A stretch of 64,000 nt of DNA from contig WSUB01000032.1 in NCBI GenBank assembly GCA_019633425.1, positions 1 through 64,000 of the forward strand. The letters run 5' to 3'. The translations under genes and the position numbers were made by a program. Every line of letters begins with the position of its first letter. Within the stretch, counting starts at the first letter, position 1. Below are positions 12,758 through 27,964 of this stretch, one piece after another. The stretch comes from Tulasnella sp. 424. Its lineage: Eukaryota; Basidiomycota; Agaricomycetes; Cantharellales; Tulasnellaceae. The notes below the pieces were generated by a model that made no database searches, was not told the origin of the DNA, and saw nothing but the letters and a program-made list of their open reading frames with translations.

Positions 12758-13158
12758 ATCACGGTAACATTCTTCTATACATTTCCTATCTTGCTCACCA
12801 CGCATCGTCCAATTCTCACACATCGCCCTGTACAATTCTTGTTGTTCTCTTAATGGATGTCCACGACCTTTTATGATCTACAGTATGCGTCCCAATGCTC
12901 GCAGGCCCTTTTGCAGTGGTACGAGCCTGAGCTGGCTCTACGATACAGTGTCGTTCGTCCGATCGCGGTGGTTTGTAAAAGAGGGATGGAAGCCAGTCAT
13001 TGACTCAGGGGTACGGTCAGGGGGCCGTTCGAGCTGACTTCGAAGCGGCGGTGTGAATATCCGGGCCACGTCGGCTAGGAAAGACAGACACTCCCCTTCC
13101 ACCACCCAAACTCTCCAATCGCCGTTAGGTCACCCACCAGTCTAGACAGTCAGTACAT
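12758..13158. other. Intergenic, myosin 3' flank and DUF6535 5' flank
   Basis: No gene seen. The last 80 bp before the DUF6535 start are CT- and AC-rich, as in its decayed relative before 16456. Confidence 0.5.
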
Positions 13159-15893
13159 ATGGACGGAAAAGGTCCACAGCAAGCAAACCCGAATCGTATA
13201 ATCGACGATCCTCTCGCGCCCCTGCGTCTTGCCCCCGTAGCGCAAATCAGCGACTTTTGGAAACGATATGACCGCCTAGCGGACATCCATGACAAGAAGT
13301 TGACTTCCAACCTCAACGGAAACTTGGATGTTCTCCTTATATTTGTGATTCCGTTTTTACCCGTCGTGGTTGATCATCGAGCCCTAACAAGATCCCCATT
13401 GTAGGCCGCGCTGTTTTCTGCGATCGATACCACGTTCATCTCCATCACCATGCCGAATCTCTCTCCCAACTCGTCGGATGAAACCAATAATCTCCTCCGC
13501 CTCCTCGTCATGAGAGCGGATAACAACACTCTGACATTCAGTGACCTTTCCCCACCATTTTCCCCCGCCTCCAACTCCATTGTTGTCAATTGTTTGCTCT
13601 ATGCCAGCTTGAGCTGCAGTCTTCTCGCGGCGGTTGGTGCGATGATGGCCAAAGAATGGCTGCAGAGCTTTGACCGAACGGGGCAGACCGGTCCATTGGA
13701 GGACCAAGGTCGCTTGCGACAGGGCAAGTTGAACGGTGTTGAGCGATGGCATTTGGAGGCAGTAATCAAGTTTCTCCCGAACCTCCTCCTCTTATCGGTG
13801 ATTCTATTTTTTACTGGTATCGGCCTCTTCCTTTACCCGATTAATGTCGCGGTGGCGGGCATTATAATCGCATTTTCGGGTTTCGGAGGAGTCTTCTCGA
13901 TCATTGTCATCGTCGCTGGCGCTATAACCACCACATGCCCGTATCAATCGGCTGCGTCTGGTGGTCTACGACGCATCATTTGGGCGTTGCTGGAATCCTG
14001 GAGGATACTCTTGCGAAGTATCGTGCGCCCAGCCGCCAGTACCGCATCGGAACGCTTATCAAAGTTCCTGACGGATATTGGTCAGCGAATTCGTCCTCTC
14101 TGGAACAAGACTAATTCAGTCGGTCGAACAATGAGGTGGTGGTCCGCCCTGCCTTCAGGCCCCTCCAACTCGGACAACTCGGAAGGTGACCAAGTTGTGT
14201 CCCGGGATTCGCCTGAAACGTCCAGTTCTTTGTATGTTCCACAACCTTCGGGAAGATCCTCCCAGTCCGATAAACAGGCGCCACATCAACTGTGGAGGCA
14301 AGCAAGAGGGGCGCCTTCGTTCACCCGTCTTCAGAACACCACTTCCGCCATTGGCGACGGCAGTGAACATACCCTTACCGCAGACGCCGCCCGGTGGTTA
14401 CTTGAAGCAACGTCCAATTATGGAGATCAGATATCGACCGCCCAGTTCATATGCTCTCTTCCCAGAGTTACATGCACCTACATTTTTGAAGATCCTGATT
14501 CCTGGAACCGCCTGTTTAACATGACAATGCGGGCATTCGAGATTTGGAGTTCTCAACCCAACAAAGACAACCAATACGTCGCGGAGCTATTTGGATTGGT
14601 CCTTTGTCGGGTACTTCTTCAGTGCCCTAAAGGAGATGACAAGTGGAACGACATAACCAATCAATCTTTGCAAGAGCCGAATTCATTTTGCACTGCGTTC
14701 CTTAGGATTCTCGAACATGCCTCAGGACAATACTCGCTACAAGAGCCTGAGGACGAGGAGTGCATACTTCACACCGTTGTTCTCTCCGCTGCGCTCGGTG
14801 GCGGCCTAGATATTCGAGAATTCCAATGGGCGAAGCTATCTCGTTTACTCGGCAGCAGAAGCCACCTCGCGGACCCACTTTTCGCTGTTTGGACGGCTAT
14901 AGTCTGGCGGATCAGCAAGACGGTCCAGACTGGCAAGATTACGCGCCTCTCACTCACGGAAGTTATCGAGCAATTGGATAGTCGGTGAGCACAATTTTAC
15001 CTTCGCCTCTACAATGTACATTAATCCTTTTGTTTTGAAGGCGGCTCCTAGCTCGCAATTTGAGCTCAGCTTTGAATTGGAGTCCAGAATGTCTTCAATC
15101 GGTCAAAGGGGATTCGGATTCAGGATCTAATGCCGCCGAGGGGTTCGCAATATGCTTGCAGAGGGCGAGAGCGCTCAGTCAGCAAGCTCCTGTGCTTGAA
15201 TGGTCGGCGTTTGTGGGTTTGGAGGATTTGATATGGTCATACCTTGACCCTTTGACTACTTCGAGCTCTGCGGACCGTCGACTGTTGAGGCTTTCAGCAG
15301 AGGCGGTGCTGACTTTGCAGACTTTCCTTCCCACTCATTCTGGGCTTTTCACTAGTCTTCCGGCACCGGCGGGTGGGACGATTCTAACCGGAGATCTAAT
15401 CGATTCGGTTGTGGAAATAATGATGGGCGATTTCACATCTCCTCCAGGGGAAAGTTGGAGATTAAGCCCAGGAAGCCCATCAAGGTCGATGCGGGCCTGC
15501 ATCGTAAGGGTACTCCTTTGGGTCTGGCAGAATAGGTCCGACACGATGGATTTCTTCGAGTACGGCGGACTTTTCATCCCCAGCTGCCGACTTTGGGCCC
15601 CTCTGGAGAAAGAAGTCGAATTTTCGAAAACTGGCCATTTTGGGGGCGAGGACAAACCCCTCACACCTCGCAATCTCAAAATGATTGGCGAGTTCGTCGA
15701 ATGGGTCAGAGCTGAGTCTCGAATTTGGGGGTGGAAAACGTCCGCTTTCATTAGCCGTAACGCCGACGTGGGGATCAATCGACTGTGTGCCCACTTGAAC
15801 CGACGCGCCGATTGGGAGTACTGCTTGTACGATCTCCGCGAGCAACGGGCGTCGTGTTCTCGGTCGGCTTACGTCGAGGAGTGGACATTGTAA
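13159..15893 (+). CDS. DUF6535-containing membrane protein, 872 aa
   Basis: Three exons: 13159-13344, 13405-14984 and 15041-15893, all in phase. Residues 30-270 match the basidiomycete DUF6535 family: a W-K/R-Y...AD..D N-terminal motif, LNGNLDVLLIF running across the first intron into ALFSA, then SDETNNLLR, LTFSDLSPPFSP, LLYASLSCSLLAAVGAMMAKEWL, SFDRTGQTGP and two further hydrophobic helices. Four membrane segments are apparent. The remaining 600 residues are soluble and of unknown fold. Function of the family is unknown; these proteins are numerous in Agaricomycetes. The gene is the intact member of a pair whose other member is broken up at 16330-21400. Confidence 0.85.
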
Positions 15894-16329
15894 AGCTTCG
15901 ACATCGTTCGATGTAAATATGTAAATAATAGCCACATACTGTACAACGTACTCCTAGATCACACTTTTAACTTTTCAGCTCTGCGGTTTGGGTCCTTTGG
16001 TTACAGAATCGGCGGCATGTGCTAGATATGTGCGCGTTCGGATCGAAAATGGTGAACAACCGGCTCAGCGATGCTTATTTTAATCCCCTCGCCCTTCGTC
16101 ATCGTGCTCAATGCCTTGTGGTTCAGCCCATAGATAAATACACCATTGGAAGCGGAGGCTACAGCCAGAGAACGCGAGGACCTTGCTCCATCACAAATTG
16201 ACAAGATATGGCCAGAAAGCTGGACTAGTCGGCATTTCCGCATGTTGAGCAGCTACATGGCCTTGGTCGTCGGAAAGATCGTGTTACGGGTGGACTAGAG
16301 GAATGCCTCTTATCCGAAACCGTGGGACG
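15894..16329. other. 3' flank of the DUF6535 gene
   Basis: No gene seen. A stretch around 16030-16085 (GTGAACAACCGG context) recurs in diverged form at about 21330-21380, after the tail fragment of the second DUF6535 copy, so the 3' flank was duplicated along with the gene. Confidence 0.5.
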
Positions 16330-16640
16330 TAAACCATGAGGCAAGGCAGGACGTGTATAACGCGACTCCGTCCAGGAGGTACGCTCTCTCCACCCCCCTG
16401 AGATCTCCACCAACACTGCAATCTACCTTCCATCCCTAATAGCTGGCATATACCTATGGACGGAGAAGGTCCACAGCAAGCAAACCCGGATCGTATAATT
16501 GACGGTCCTCTCGCACGCCCGAGTCTGCGTCCGCTAGTGCAAATCAGCGACTTTGGAAACGATATGACTGCCTACCGTACATACATGACAAGGATTCAGC
16601 TCAATCTCCGCCAAGCCCTTCACACTGCTGAGTATGGTAA
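16330..16640 (+). pseudogene. Head fragment of a second DUF6535 gene
   Basis: The ATG at 16456 opens MDGEGPQQANPDRIIDGPLA, matching the first 20 residues of the intact gene at 13159 with three changes. A one-base deletion around 16553 (TTTGGAAAC versus TTTTGGAAAC) shifts the frame before the first DUF6535 motif. Similarity fades after about 16620. About 100 bp of 5' flank are also similar. Other pieces of the same copy are at 20430-20764 (inverted) and 20800-21400. Confidence 0.75.
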
Positions 16641-18243
16641 CGGCTCCCTTTTCTCATACCATCACCCCTGCCCCTTTTCTGTGTTAGATCTATTCTTGGA
16701 CACACCCAATGTGCTACCACCAATTCACAGGACGACACACTGCTCGAGCCTTCGTAACGGGATGCTTTGGAGCCCACCTCATACCCGATATTCGAGGATT
16801 TGAGGAGCATGAGATCAAGGTGCAAATTGCCCTCCACTTATATCCGGACTTGCGCATGGCAGTACAATAGTAGAGCCAGCATCGTTCTTCCCGAAACACC
16901 GATCTGCCATGCCCTCTCGGTCGTGAATGCTTGATCACCCTGCTTTAGCTTCTCCCCCTGGTCGTGAACAACCCTGCACCCTCCGGGTCGGAACCGTCTT
17001 CTGAACTCACAGATGATGGCGAAAAATAGGCGCTAACCAAGTAGCGTAAATTCTACGCAGAGCACGATCATACCAGTGGGCCGGAACGGCGTATCATGCC
17101 CCATTTCACCCGAGTACGCCGATCCCACTTTCCTGTGATGGTAGCAAGCCCCGAAGAACGAAACAGCCGAATTGAACAACTGCCGCCGGCCGCTCTAAAC
17201 CCTAACCGAAGGCTGAAGGAAACAGATCCCAAGAAGGAACTGTAGTGTTCTCAATCTTCTCTAGCTGGCTATGGTTGGTCTAAGTACGTCGCGATTGAAG
17301 TCTAGCTACCACTCTGTTGGATTATCCGGTCTTTGGGCTCAGATACCGGTGCCGAGTACAGGTTCGATCACGCTAAGAAAGGGGTATATTTAGTCTACAA
17401 AGATCTAGATATAAATCACAGGGGACAGGATGATTATATCTTATCAGGTTTTTTGGGGCTTCGCCAGTCGTTGATTGGGTCTTGAGATCAGCTCCCACCA
17501 TCATCCCTAACGTCCGGTATCTCTTCGAGTTCTAAGTAAGCCGGGTATACCCGAAACAAGCTCGTTGGAAGGGAGAATGACGAGAGGAGAGTGGTGTAGC
17601 CCAATTTGAAGGCGGGGAGGTTCGGTGAATTTGACGACGGGGAGGTTCGTGACCGTGAGTCCGCCATCACGAACCCGTGTTGACCCTGTAAAACGCCACC
17701 GCTAAACGGGTTAACAAAGGCCAGTTGCTTCCGTTTATCCGCCAAACCTCTCGCTCTTGTAAAGTGAGGCAAAACGGAACGAGGGCCACAGTAAGTACAT
17801 TGAAACAAGACACCTGCCATTGCTGCTTCACTGTGTCAGAGTCAGGGTGGCTGGAAGCGCATTATTCGGAGAGGGAACGGGGACATGCGGCATCACGCGG
17901 CGAGGTGATCTCAGGGGAACGAGCGACCCAATCTTTCGTTTCCCGGCTGTAACTGAACAGGAGCCTCGAATCGGTTTTGACCCTAGTCTGGTTGCTCTAT
18001 TTCTCGATCGCTTGTACCCAATAGGGCTCGCCATCGATCCCTGCCAGAGATACAGGTTAGAGTATGATGCACCGCAATACTCACCCGATCCGAGCCATTA
18101 TAAGACGCCAGGACGGCCTTCGGGCTCGTCAACGCCAATTCCCCCCGCTCCGTCGCCTCCCCTCCAACTTGAAATAACCCATTCACTCATTCATTTTTCT
18201 TTCTTTTGCTTTGCTACTACGCCTGCTGAACGCAAGCTGCAAC
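16641..18243. other. No gene recognised
   Basis: About 1.6 kb between the DUF6535 head fragment and the DUF6533-type gene. Open frames are short and look random. 18100-18240 is pyrimidine-rich and is probably the promoter and 5' UTR of the next gene. A tRNA-like T-loop string (AGGTTCGATC, about 17360) has no matching arms. Confidence 0.4.
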
Positions 18244-20371
18244 ATGCAACTCGACGAAGTGGAGCGAATCCGTTACCACCTCCTTATATCTCAGATGTGG
18301 GTGCTGACGGTTCCGAATTGTTCTCCGTGCATACTGTAATAACGAACTGCAACTCTCCTCCAATCTGCAGAGTTTTTGGCGCCGGGTATTGCATGCTTCT
18401 TTACGACTGGGTTTGACAATCTTTTGGAGATAAACAAATCTAATACTGACAACTCGTTTGGCGTCTGCAGCTCTGTTGCCTCAACCGAGAGTTCAAATTC
18501 GTGAGCTTTGACGACCCACCTTCCCACAGGTGAACGACGGTTCTAAGATAGCTTTCACCGGGTACTTGCAGATATGGAAAACGGGATTTTCGTTCATCAA
18601 AGCCATATATCTCTTCTGTCGGTACTGGCCAATAGCGACTGTTCCCTACATCTTGTGGGTATATACGGTTCCTCAGACCTGGGAGACGTGCGAGCGGATA
18701 TTCCGGATACCAGTAGCTAGTTCGTGCATCTACTTTCGCCCTTACACACACAACCGGCATCGTCCTGACTCGCAACATATTCTGGCTTGCTTGGCGTACC
18801 GTCTTTAGTAGCAACCTGGAACCAACTGGGTACGCTTCGAGGTATCCCCTGCTGAGTTGTTCGAGAATTTTAGCTGACTTTCGATGACTGCATTCCCAAT
18901 CGTAGGTGCAGAGACGGTGCTCCTTGCCCGAACGGTTGCTTTCCTTGGCAAGAGGCCCTTAATCATCTACAGCCTCTCAGCATGCCTCGTGGCCGCCACT
19001 GCCTATCAGAACTGGGTCGTGTTCAAGCCGATGTTTCTTATTCCCTTTGTCGCCGATGACAGATATGGCGTTTGCTTACCCTCAAGTCCCGGGTGAGTCG
19101 ACTGCCCTATCCCAGAGCGCTATGCTGATAGGCTGTAACAACGTTTTAGATACGAGATGTTTGGTGAGATCGTCTGTGACCATGGTAGATATTTATAAGC
19201 TCAACGAGGTTTAATCTTCTCACTGTCTAGGATTCTTTGTAAGTCCCGTATTGTCATCGTTACGAAGCGACATTCCACTCACCTCATCTTCAGTTGTCCT
19301 CTCTACTTTTCGATACTCTGGTACACATCGAATATCCTATTACCGGCTGTCTGCTGACTTTGCAGCCCTCTTCAGGTCACCGTCTTCATGGTCTACCAGG
19401 TCTTCAAGCTGCGGCGAGAGGCGGGTGGTCAATTTAGCCGCAGTGGGTTGTGTCAACGCAAGTCGATTCCAGCCGACATTCATCTGATATAACTTGGTTT
19501 TTCATCTGCTTTCTAAGGCCCGTTGGTGCAATTGTTCGTCTCTGAAGGTGAGCCACGCTTTGCTGCCGACTCCTCCGGCCACGAACTGACTAAAGACTGA
19601 TCTCGAGGGCTTTGGTATTTCGTCGTCGTGTCCGTCGCCAACCTCATCAATGGCTTGGTAATTCTACGTCTCGACACGGCTTTCCGAGTCGCAAATCGTC
19701 GCTGACCAAATCTGCACTCTTGGCCGAAGATGTTCACCCAAAAGGAGAAGACACTTCAACCTATTGCGGTACCTTTTTCGTATGGCACTCCGCTAGATGG
19801 AACCGTGCTCAAGCTCACCCTATCTCCACGACTTATCAGGAACATGCTCCCTACTATCCTCGCCTGCCGCCTGATCCTCGACCTCCGCGAACACGGCTCA
19901 GCACAAGGTAACGCGTGGCTCACTACCGGCAAAGGCAACGTAGGCTTCGTCCTCCCAGCATTCCTGTACCGCTCAAAACCTGGTCCAACTCCGCCACACA
20001 TCTCTACAGTCCGCTTCCAGAATCCTCACAATATCCATTCCTTGCATCCTGGAATCAGTGCAACGGATAATAGCGGTGCATCGACCATCTCGGACGTCCA
20101 GTTCGTAAAAGCAGATGCCGCTAGTCATAAGACGAGTTTTTTGACAGGGTCGACGTCGATTGGAGTTGCTGAGGTTGGAGATGAGGATGAGGTGGTGAAC
20201 GCGCGGGATGTTTCGGTTTCGACTATGAAGTCTGAAGAGGAGGAGGCAGGAACACTAGCTGGGGTGGATAGCGAGCTCGATCTTGCGTACCAGATGAGAC
20301 CTGTAAGGTCTCACCGAGAGACTGCATCGAAGAATAGTCAAGAGGAACGCCGAGGGGATAATTTGGTGTAA
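18244..20371 (+). CDS. DUF6533-type multi-spanning membrane protein
   Basis: Likely start at 18244 (MQLDEVERIRYHLL). The first exons are 18244-18296, 18371-18410, 18471-18500 and one beginning 18572; spliced they read ...GYCMLLYDW-LCCLNREFKF-IWKTGFSFIKAIYLFCRYWP. This is the hallmark start of the basidiomycete DUF6533 family (hydrophobic helix, acidic/basic turn, IWK, FIKA-YL--RY-P). Later exons carry further helices (LIIYSLSACLVAATAYQNWVV; VTVFMVYQVFKLRREAGG; LWYFVVVSVANLI) and the family's C-terminal ILACRLILDLREHG motif near 19860-19895, followed by a variable polar tail to the stop at 20371. I could not settle the splice sites between 18713 and 18905, so a disabling lesion there is possible. 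About seven membrane segments; function unknown. It lies between pieces of a broken DUF6535 gene. Confidence 0.6.
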
Positions 20372-20429
20372 TGTTGGGGCTTGTCGCGCTCAGGTTTCGT
20401 TCATTTGGGACTTTTTCTTGGAATGCTAG

Positions 20430-20764
20430 TTATCGATAACTCTTGGATCGAAATTCTGGGATATCTAGGCCCCCGCCGCCGAGAATGGCAGAGAGCACAG
20501 CAGTGTTAAGCATGCATTCCTCGTCTTCAGGTTGATGTTGCGAGTATTTGTTTGAAGCACGCTCAAGAATCTTTAGGAACGCGGCGCAGACCTGGTTTGA
20601 CTGTTGCGGAGCTCGTTCAGTTATGTCCTCCCATTAAGTACTTGTCATCTTCCTTCCTTGTAAAAGTACTCGACAAAGACCAACCCAAATAGCTCTGTGA
20701 CTTGCCGGTTGTCTTCGTTGGGCTGAGAACTTCAAGCCTCACGAGCCCGCATTGTCAGGCCAAA
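20430..20764 (-). pseudogene. Inverted internal fragment of the second DUF6535 gene
   Basis: Reverse-complemented, 20764-20430 aligns along its length with 14520-14840 of the intact DUF6535 gene. Shared landmarks are GACAATGCGGGC, GAGCTATTTGG, GAAGATGACAAGT, the LEHAS/LERAS segment and the acidic EDEEC motif. Frames are broken. It lies on the opposite strand from the other two fragments of this copy, so an inversion occurred during decay. Confidence 0.75.
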
Positions 20765-20799
20765 TAGACGATTATCGGAATCAAGGTCCGACGTCGGGA

Positions 20800-21400
20800 A
20801 TATGTGCGCACGTATCTCAAAGGTCGATGAGGATCTGCATCATAAGAATACTTCTTTATGGCAGAATATGTTTAAATGCGCGAGTTTCATCGAGTTCCAG
20901 GAGTCTTTAGGACGAGCCGCTAACTTCGGGCCCCTCTGGATGAAGACTCGCATTCTCGAAAACCTGCCATTCTGGGGGAGTGGACAAACCCCTCACGCCT
21001 AGCGATCTCAATATTATTGGGTAGTCCATCGAATGGTTTCGAAATCAAGCTCGAGATCGGAAGCGAGGCGAGTCCACTTTCATAGCTGTAACGCCGACGT
21101 CGAGATCAATCGACTGTACGCCCACCCGGACCGCACCGATTGGAAGTCTAATTTGTGCAACCTTCATGTCCAGCCGGAGTTATGCCCTCGGTCGGCTTAC
21201 ACCGACGGCCCGGCGCTGTAATGCTTGGCCGTATATATACGTGTGCAATGGATGCGTCCTGTGAGACGTGCTTCGATATCGTAACTTGAATATACTGGCT
21301 CTGTGCTTTCGATGGTAAATTCATGGGGGTTTGGGTTCGAAGATCGTGAACAACCAGACCACCGTGGATATCTTATTCGCCTGGTTCCATGCTCGAGTCT
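20800..21400 (+). pseudogene. Tail fragment of the second DUF6535 gene
   Basis: On the plus strand this matches 15470-15893 plus the 3' flank of the intact DUF6535 gene. Examples are AAGGTCGATG...CTGCAT, the AACGCCGACGT...ATCAATCGACTGT segment near 21090, and CCTCGGTCGGCTTAC near 21187. Several indels break the frame. Together with 16330-16640 and 20430-20764 it makes up the remains of one gene. Confidence 0.75.
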
Positions 21401-22613
21401 CAGTCTTCCCATGCATGAATTTTTCTCCCGACAGTTTTAGTGTATAGAACAAAAGTCACGGGCGTATAAAGTCCGAAACTGGGCCAAGCCACTGCACGTG
21501 CGTGGGAGGGGTTAATCGTCGTACCGTTTACTCGGGTGCTTCGGGCAGGGCCTGCATGGACAACGGATGGGGATGATTGGCCTTCGTAATCGCCGACTCT
21601 TTCGTGCTAGAAGTCTGTCGCTCCGGATCGTGATAAGGTGCCAAGAGGTTCAGCCCGTAAGTGCTCGGTTTTACGCGGGCTGGGAGTGCTCATTGAGACT
21701 TGTGGGAGCAGAGAAAAATATCGAACTTGTCCCAAACTTGCGACTCCAGAGGATAACGACCCACGCAGCCACCGTTTAAATTACGAGGAGTGCATGTCAC
21801 CTCTCGAATGGTGCCTCAAGCCTACGACGTACCTGGTATGTTACGAAATACCTCGGAACCTTGGGAGGCTAAAAGTCTCTCAGTGACGTCGACAAGTTCG
21901 TTGCGAGCCAGACCAGCTGGATGGATCAGCCAATAAATGGCGTTGGGAGGGCGTCATCCGCCGCGAGGGTTCGAGTGGCTTGAATGGGACGGCGATTTGA
22001 CGGATCCGCGAAATGCGGTTTGTTTGTGGCGTTTTCTTTTTTTTCGAGGGAAAAGGGAAACGCGGGATTCAAACTCCGATTCTTTGGGATTCCAACATCG
22101 ACCGGCAACTCCCTTTCCAAAAACCATCAGTACCCAATAAAGAATCCACTGCTACAAGAGCAACGGAAAGAAAAAGAAGTGTCAATGCATTGATGATCTT
22201 TGGCGTATGCCTTTCTATACGAGAGCCTACAAAAAGAAGAGGGGGAAAAATGAAGGTTGGGACGCGGGATTGAATAGGAACGCGGGTAGGCCGCCCTCTC
22301 AGCCACCCGCACTAATATTAAGGGAGGTCAACAGGGAGTGAGTGGGTGAAACCCTCGATCATATCCTCCCCAGATCACTTTGAACTTTTACCCGTCTTTT
22401 ATATTAACCCTCCAAAGATCGCACAAACGCCCACGTACCATCTATTGGGTCCGATGGTCCCGACGACGGGGGAGAGGAGGAGGGGTCGTCTTAAAAACTC
22501 AGCTGAACTTGGAGATCTGTCTGAACTCGGCCCCCCGTTCTCTAAAACGCCCCCAAATCCCAATATCAACTAAAAACGACAACAATAGGAAAAAAAAAAA
22601 ACCAGCTCTTATA
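21401..22613. other. Intergenic region
   Basis: No gene recognised. 22010-22200 holds short overlapping open frames without family resemblance. 22330-22610 is probably the promoter and leader of the downstream gene; an A-run (10 A) lies just before its ATG. Confidence 0.45.
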
Positions 22614-25000
22614 ATGGCTGCCCAACCGTCTGCAACGAGACGTCCGACTTATTCTTCTTCCTCTTCATCATCAAGCCTCCACCCGCACCCCATCATCTCC
22701 CAACCTCCCGTCTCGTCGCGCGTAACACGTCCCTCCACCTCGGGGTCTTCAGCTTGGGTGCCCACTTTCAGCGTCAGCGACTCGCAAATGCTCAACGAAC
22801 ACACCGTCATGTCCGCCGAAGGGTTCGTGGCGATCCCAAAGTCGCCTACGACTGAGGCGATGGTGAACTCGAGTACGACTACGATCTCGGGGGTGATGGG
22901 AGGAGGGGGGAAGGAGAAGAAGGAGAAGGGCAAGAAGAGAGCCAAGGTTTTTGCGTTGGGCAAGTTGATGGTGAAGGAGGTTTTGGGTGGCGGAGGGAAC
23001 AATAATAGTAGTACCGCGACGGCGGTGGTGCAGAAGGAGGTGGTCGTCTCGCCGAAGGAAAAGAAAGCTGTTCATGTGAGTCGTCTTTGTTGCCCGCCTC
23101 CGTCGTAAGTACTGACCATGGTTTTTCTTTCCTCTCTCGTTCTCGTTCTCAGTCGTACGGCCGAGGAGGAGCAGCTCGTCCGAAATACAAGGCGACGAAC
23201 TTGCTCCAGCCGCCTACACCGTCGTCGGCCCAATCAGTCGAAGACTCTCTTCAAGCGCAAGCCCTGAGGAAGACGCTGACTCCGTTATCCGCGCCTCATC
23301 TCCCAACTCACCGATCTCATTCACCGAATTATGATACCCTCCGCGCCGGCAGATACCCGTACCCGCCAGCGCCAGCGACGATCGGACCGGGCTCGACGAC
23401 CAGGTACTCTGACCATCGCGCCGTGCACTCTCCACCCCCACCGTCCTCCGTTGGTTCCGCGTCGGTCGTCTCGGCGCCTCATTATTATGGAGAATATCAC
23501 CGCCCCTCGCCACCGCACCATCAATACCAACGCCCGCAGCATCAACCTCCAGAACCACAACAGCAACAGCAACATCACCATATGAGGCGCAAGTCGTCGT
23601 TGTCGCTTCAATCCGCTACGACGTTGACCACGATGTCGTCGAGCGGGTCGTTCACCGCAAAGACTCCCAGCACGGCTCAGACGAGCAATTGGGTCGGGAG
23701 TCCGCTGCTTGTTTCTTCTTCCGCGCAGCAGCCGTATTATGGTGGGACTGAGGCGCCGTCGTCGTACGTGGTGGAGAATACGTCGAGGAGGAGGAGCATG
23801 TCCGCGAGCGATATTGCTCGTTTAGCGGAGCAAGATCATCATCAACAGCAACAACAAGCGTACTACGGTAAGACGTTACCCATCATGCAACAACTCGCCC
23901 CACCTTCCGCGGAACAGCTCGATTCGTTCGTCCCGTCCGTTCATCGGCAAGCGTCCATGCAGGAGCTGCAGAGGACCACCAAACCCGCGCGTCCGAGGCC
24001 TGCGGCGCTGCACCTCGGAAGGACGTCTCCTGCTCCACCTCCTACGTTGCACGTCGTCCCGGACGTCATTATCGATCAAGGGTCGCCGTCCGAGGAGGAA
24101 TCTGGTTTCGCTAGCCCTGCGCCACCTGTTGTTCCTCGAGAGCCAGCCGCCACCAAGCGCAGCTCGAAGCCCCTTCCGAAGGGGTACGCGCGTGGTAGCG
24201 TGGCGGGCGCTACTGAAGACGATACCGAATGGGTCTTGTCCGAGTCGATGACGGTTGTCGGGTTCCCGACTACGCAGTCTTCGGATTCGTTCCAGTTTGA
24301 TACGAAGGAAGGCGTGAAGAGGAGTGTTCCGTCTGTTGGGAGTGTGCCGCCCCCTGCTCCCGTTGCTACTGGTGGGAAGCGGGAATCGAGGAGGGGTGGT
24401 GGTGTGGAGGTTATGGTTGTGAAAGAGGAGTGGAGGAGCGAGAGGGATGTGGATGTCGTTGAGGAAGATGGTGGTGACGGGGAGGATGAGGGTTACACCT
24501 CGCCGGACGCGACGCCCCGCGGACAGAGGGTACAACCAGCTCCAGCTCCAGCGGCCGCGGCCGTCCATCCTTCTCCTTCTCCATACGCGCCTAGTCAGCA
24601 ACCCATTTCGCGCGAGCTGCCTATCCCCGTCGTCCCACCTCCGTACGGCGCTCCGCTTCCTCAAATGCAACAGCAGCAGCACTTCCATTACCAACACGCC
24701 CCCTTACCCCAAATGGCCGGTTTACCGATGCACAACATGAACGTACCCCAGATCTCTCCTCTCCAGCTGGCAGCACTCCTTCCTCAAATGGGAGCGGGGA
24801 TGCTTGCGCCTCAAGCCGCGGCGCCGCCGAATTTGTTGGCGAGTCTTTTGGCAGCTCAAGCGCCGACCATTCAGCAGCAACAACAGCAGCAGCAGCAACA
24901 GCAACTACAGCAGGCGTTGGAGCTGTACCTTGCGTTGGCGAATATGAACTTGGCGCTTTCTGCTGAACAGATGCGGAACGCGGGTTCGGATTCTCAATAG
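22614..25000 (+). CDS. Large Ser/Pro/Gln-rich low-complexity protein, 769 aa
   Basis: Two exons, 22614-23075 and 23153-25000, joined in phase by a GTGAGT...CTCAG intron. I do not recognise the family. The first exon has a Ser run, a Lys-rich basic stretch (KEKKEKGKKRAK, about residue 105) and a short VFALGKLMVKEVL segment that may be the only folded piece. The second exon is rich in Pro, Ser, His and Gln, with a basic RRRSMSASDIARLAEQ motif, a DTEWVLSESMTVVG patch and a poly-Gln tract near the C-terminus, followed by a predicted helix (ALELYLALANMNLALSAEQM). Composition suggests a disordered regulatory or scaffold protein, for example transcriptional or cortical. That is inference only. Confidence 0.8.
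24872..24913 (+). repeat. CAG/CAA poly-glutamine tract
   Basis: A mixed CAG/CAA run encodes about 13 glutamines with one leucine inside the low-complexity protein. Length variation between strains would be expected. Confidence 0.85.
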
Positions 25001-25667
25001 CTTTTCATAGATTTTCTTCTGACCCTCTACAACTTCGGTCTTTGTTACGCGACTTGTCTCTCCTTTTTTTGCTGTTTCCTTTACTTTTCGCTTCATGATA
25101 CTCGACGCTCATTTCTGTATTTCGATCTATCAGCTTTTTGTTCTTTTGTATCTAAAATAGAAAGTGATTGTATGATATCATTTTCTGTGGGTCAAGGGTG
25201 TGGGGAATGGGACGATCGTGGTATGTGGCTGTGTAGCTGAATGAATTTCTCCTCGGACCGGGCAACCAACGACCATCTCTCTCTCCCTTTGTACCCAAGC
25301 GACCGTCTACACTTGGTGACTACTACTGCGGATACACACCAAGTAGTACTTCTATACCACTGCACGCCACCTCTGGTCTCTAGGCAACACCCACCCAGGT
25401 CTTAAATAGCGGCAGTCCAGTCACATCAGACCATCCCCTTCCATCAAGCCATCCACCCTCGTCGAGTGTTCTACAAAGTGGGATACAAAAGGAACAACGA
25501 TTTATATAACATCTACAAATTCCCACATCAACATCACACCATATCTATCTCTCGTCTCTTGTCTGCCAGCGCTTTTTATCGCCCTACCCACCAGCCAGCT
25601 GTCATAAACCTCCACTTGCCAGCGCATTCATCGCAAACCCACCACTTCGTCCTAACAACTACCAACC
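25001..25667. promoter_or_regulatory. Upstream region of the Ypk1-type kinase
   Basis: No coding gene. The 5' part is the 3' flank of the low-complexity gene. An inverted pair, ACTTGGTG and CACCAAGT, spaced by about 20 nt near 25312-25346, could form a hairpin or bind a dimeric factor. TTAAATAG near 25402 is a weak TATA candidate. 25440-25667 is AC/CT-rich, as in fungal 5' leaders. Confidence 0.35.

Positions 25668-27964
<2,297 letters not shown>

Noticed and set aside
17350..17375. tRNA-like T-loop string AGGTTCGATC
   Set aside because: No D-arm, anticodon arm or acceptor stem can be built around it.
23214..24904. Long minus-strand frames under the low-complexity gene
   Set aside because: They are antisense shadows of repetitive Pro/Ser/Gln codons; the plus frame has a clean intron and coherent composition.
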